Positions 6,070 to 7,058 of a stretch of DNA of 7,058 nt are shown piece after piece. The DNA lies in NCBI GenBank assembly GCA_938048505.1, contig CALIUX010000007.1, positions 1 to 7,058 on the forward strand. The letters are read 5' to 3'. The position numbers and the translations under genes were made by a program. Each line of letters starts with the position of its first letter. Positions within the stretch are counted from its first letter, which is position 1. This stretch comes from an uncultured Pseudomonadales bacterium (GTDB lineage: Bacteria; Pseudomonadota; Gammaproteobacteria; Pseudomonadales; Cellvibrionaceae). A model generated the notes under the pieces. The model made no database searches. It worked only from the letters and a program-made list of their open reading frames with translations, and was not told the origin of the DNA.

Positions 6070-6433
6070 CTGTGATTAGAATAGCTAGGGTGTTCCTAAA
6101 CCATTTCATTATAAGTTAAGTTACTTTTCCATCTCTGAGGCTTATAAAAGAAAGGAAGTGGCCTCTATATAGCTCTTACCAAAGCAAGGATATCGCTAAT
6201 ATTGGGTCAATTATTATTCGATTCAGGTACCATTAAGTCAAAACGACTAGAATTCGAAACCTGTATTACCTTATAATAGTTCATGCTAACATTCGTAAAA
6301 AGCCAATCCATTAGTCAACCTTTATAACTAATTTATGGCTAAAAATGCACAAATATAGATTTCAATCATTGAGTGATATGGTTAAATAACCTAACATTTG
6401 ATTGTTTTTTGTTCAAAAATAGTGAATCATCTT
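6070..6433. other. AT-rich non-coding gap
   Basis: A 364-bp stretch without a credible gene on either strand. It has short inverted repeats only: GAGGC/GCCTC (6137-6165) and an imperfect hairpin AGCCA..ATTAGT/ACTAAT..TGGCT (6301-6340). Neither is followed by a good T run on the + strand. The right end probably contains the promoter of the zinc-ribbon gene. Confidence 0.5.
6369..6397 (+). promoter_or_regulatory. Weak promoter candidate for the zinc-ribbon gene
   Basis: TTGAGT (6369-6374) and TAACAT (6392-6397) are 17 bp apart with 4/6 matches each. The spacer contains the inverted repeat GGTTA-AA-TAACC (6380-6391), which could be an operator. Position and spacing are the main support; the leader to ATG 6434 would be about 30 bases. 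Confidence 0.2.
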
Positions 6434-7058
6434 ATGCAATCATTACAGAAGCCTTGCCAAAGCTGCCATAAACCAATGAATGGTGGTGTTTATCGTGCCT
6501 CACACTTATGTCCACATTGCTTTTTTGAGCATGCTGGCGGTAAGGCCTCTAAGCGAGGAGCGAGTCTTGTGAAAGCCATGGCTTCATCAGCTAAAGTCGA
6601 CGCAACCTCTAATGAATTGGTTGAGGATGGTGTTGCGGTGAATGCAGAAGTAGCAAAGGCCGAAAAAGACAAGTCGGTTTCTAATGTGCATCAGTTTTCT
6701 TCTAGCAGCCCCAATAATGATGAGCCTTCCCTTGAAGCTGTATCTGCTAAAGCTGCAGTAGCGACGCAAGAAAAGGCTGCTGTTCAAAAAGTAGATGCTC
6801 AAGAGGCAAAAACTGCACGTAAGCCAGAACCCATTGAGCAAAAGCCGGTGCAACAATCTAAGCCGGTAAAACAACAGCCAGTAAAAGAGAAAGCACAAGG
6901 AAAAGTACAAGAAAAGCAAGCGGTACAACAGCAAAAGCCTGTTAAGCAAGATTTGCCCAAGGTGAAAAAAACGGCAACTGTTAAACCTTTGTCTTTTGAG
7001 GAACCTAAGCTCGATATAGGTAAGCGTGTAAGGGCTCAAGCGAATCAGCCCATTGCAT
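6434..7058 (+). CDS. Zinc-ribbon protein with Lys/Gln-rich linker (3' end outside window)
   Basis: An open frame from ATG 6434 runs to the window edge without a stop, showing 208 residues. The N-terminus carries two CxxC pairs, C8/C11 and C26/C29, in the setting PCQSCHKPMNGGVYR..HLCPHCFFEH, which looks like a small treble-clef or zinc-ribbon metal site. From about residue 37 the protein becomes low-complexity, first Ala/Ser/Glu/Val-rich. From about 130 to 185 it is Lys/Gln/Pro/Val-rich with repeated words like KPVQQ, KPVKQQPVK and QKPVKQ, suggesting a flexible cationic linker. Near the edge FEEPKLDIGKRVRAQ looks like the start of a second ordered segment. No signal peptide or membrane helix is seen. 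The upstream ribosome site is poor. The function is not recognised; the linker could tether a missing C-terminal domain. Confidence 0.75.
   Translation, partial: MQSLQKPCQSCHKPMNGGVYRASHLCPHCFFEHAGGKASKRGASLVKAMASSAKVDATSNELVEDGVAVNAEVAKAEKDKSVSNVHQFSSSSPNNDEPSLEAVSAKAAVATQEKAAVQKVDAQEAKTARKPEPIEQKPVQQSKPVKQQPVKEKAQGKVQEKQAVQQQKPVKQDLPKVKKTATVKPLSFEEPKLDIGKRVRAQANQPIA

Noticed and set aside
6301..6340. Imperfect hairpin as a terminator or RNA gene
   Set aside because: AT-rich stem with an internal loop and no T run on the + strand; only four to five T on the minus strand, where no gene ends.
6490..6672. 60-codon minus-strand ORF
   Set aside because: Antisense to the zinc-ribbon gene, with no domain or ribosome site.
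6587..7039. 150-codon minus-strand ORF, Leu/Phe/Arg-rich
   Set aside because: It is the antisense image of the Lys/Gln-rich linker of the zinc-ribbon gene, whose codons read as Leu/Phe/Tyr on the other strand.

Overview
The window looks like an AT-leaning chromosome segment (GC roughly in the low forties by eye) from a free-living, probably marine, gammaproteobacterium. The exopolyphosphatase closely resembles the enterobacterial and pseudomonad Ppx/GppA proteins. The alginate-export-type porin and the orphan pseudopilin also fit a marine gammaproteobacterium. No phage, IS, CRISPR, tRNA or rRNA is visible, and genus cannot be fixed from the sequence.

Layout from left to right: (1) the last 36 codons of an unidentified + strand gene (2-112). 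(2) A convergent intergenic gap (113-344) with eight CTAG tetranucleotides and a 15-bp hairpin. (3) A minus-strand two-gene unit: ppx/gppA-type polyphosphate/pppGpp phosphohydrolase (2584-1094), then 23 bp later a membrane-anchored J-domain protein of the TIM14/Pam18-like architecture (1070-345). (4) A divergent intergenic region (2585-2897). (5) A + strand FimT/GspH-like pseudopilin with a degenerate prepilin signal (2898-3506). (6) A bidirectional terminator overlapping that gene's end. (7) A minus-strand outer-membrane porin of the alginate-export family (4774-3551). (8) A divergent regulatory region (4775-5151) with paired CAAATTTG palindromes, two T8 tracts and nested inverted repeats. 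(9) A + strand single-TM, helical periplasmic protein of unknown function (5152-6069). (10) A 364-bp AT-rich non-coding gap. (11) A + strand zinc-ribbon protein with a long Lys/Gln/Pro/Val-rich linker (from 6434) that runs off the right edge.

Only ppx and the J-protein gene look co-transcribed. The other genes appear to be single transcription units, so this is not one multi-gene system. The points most worth a second look are the pseudopilin with a broken processing signal far from any visible pilus genes, the pairing of a polyphosphate/(p)ppGpp enzyme with an inner-membrane J protein, and the truncated zinc-ribbon/linker protein. No clearly new defence or mobile system is seen.
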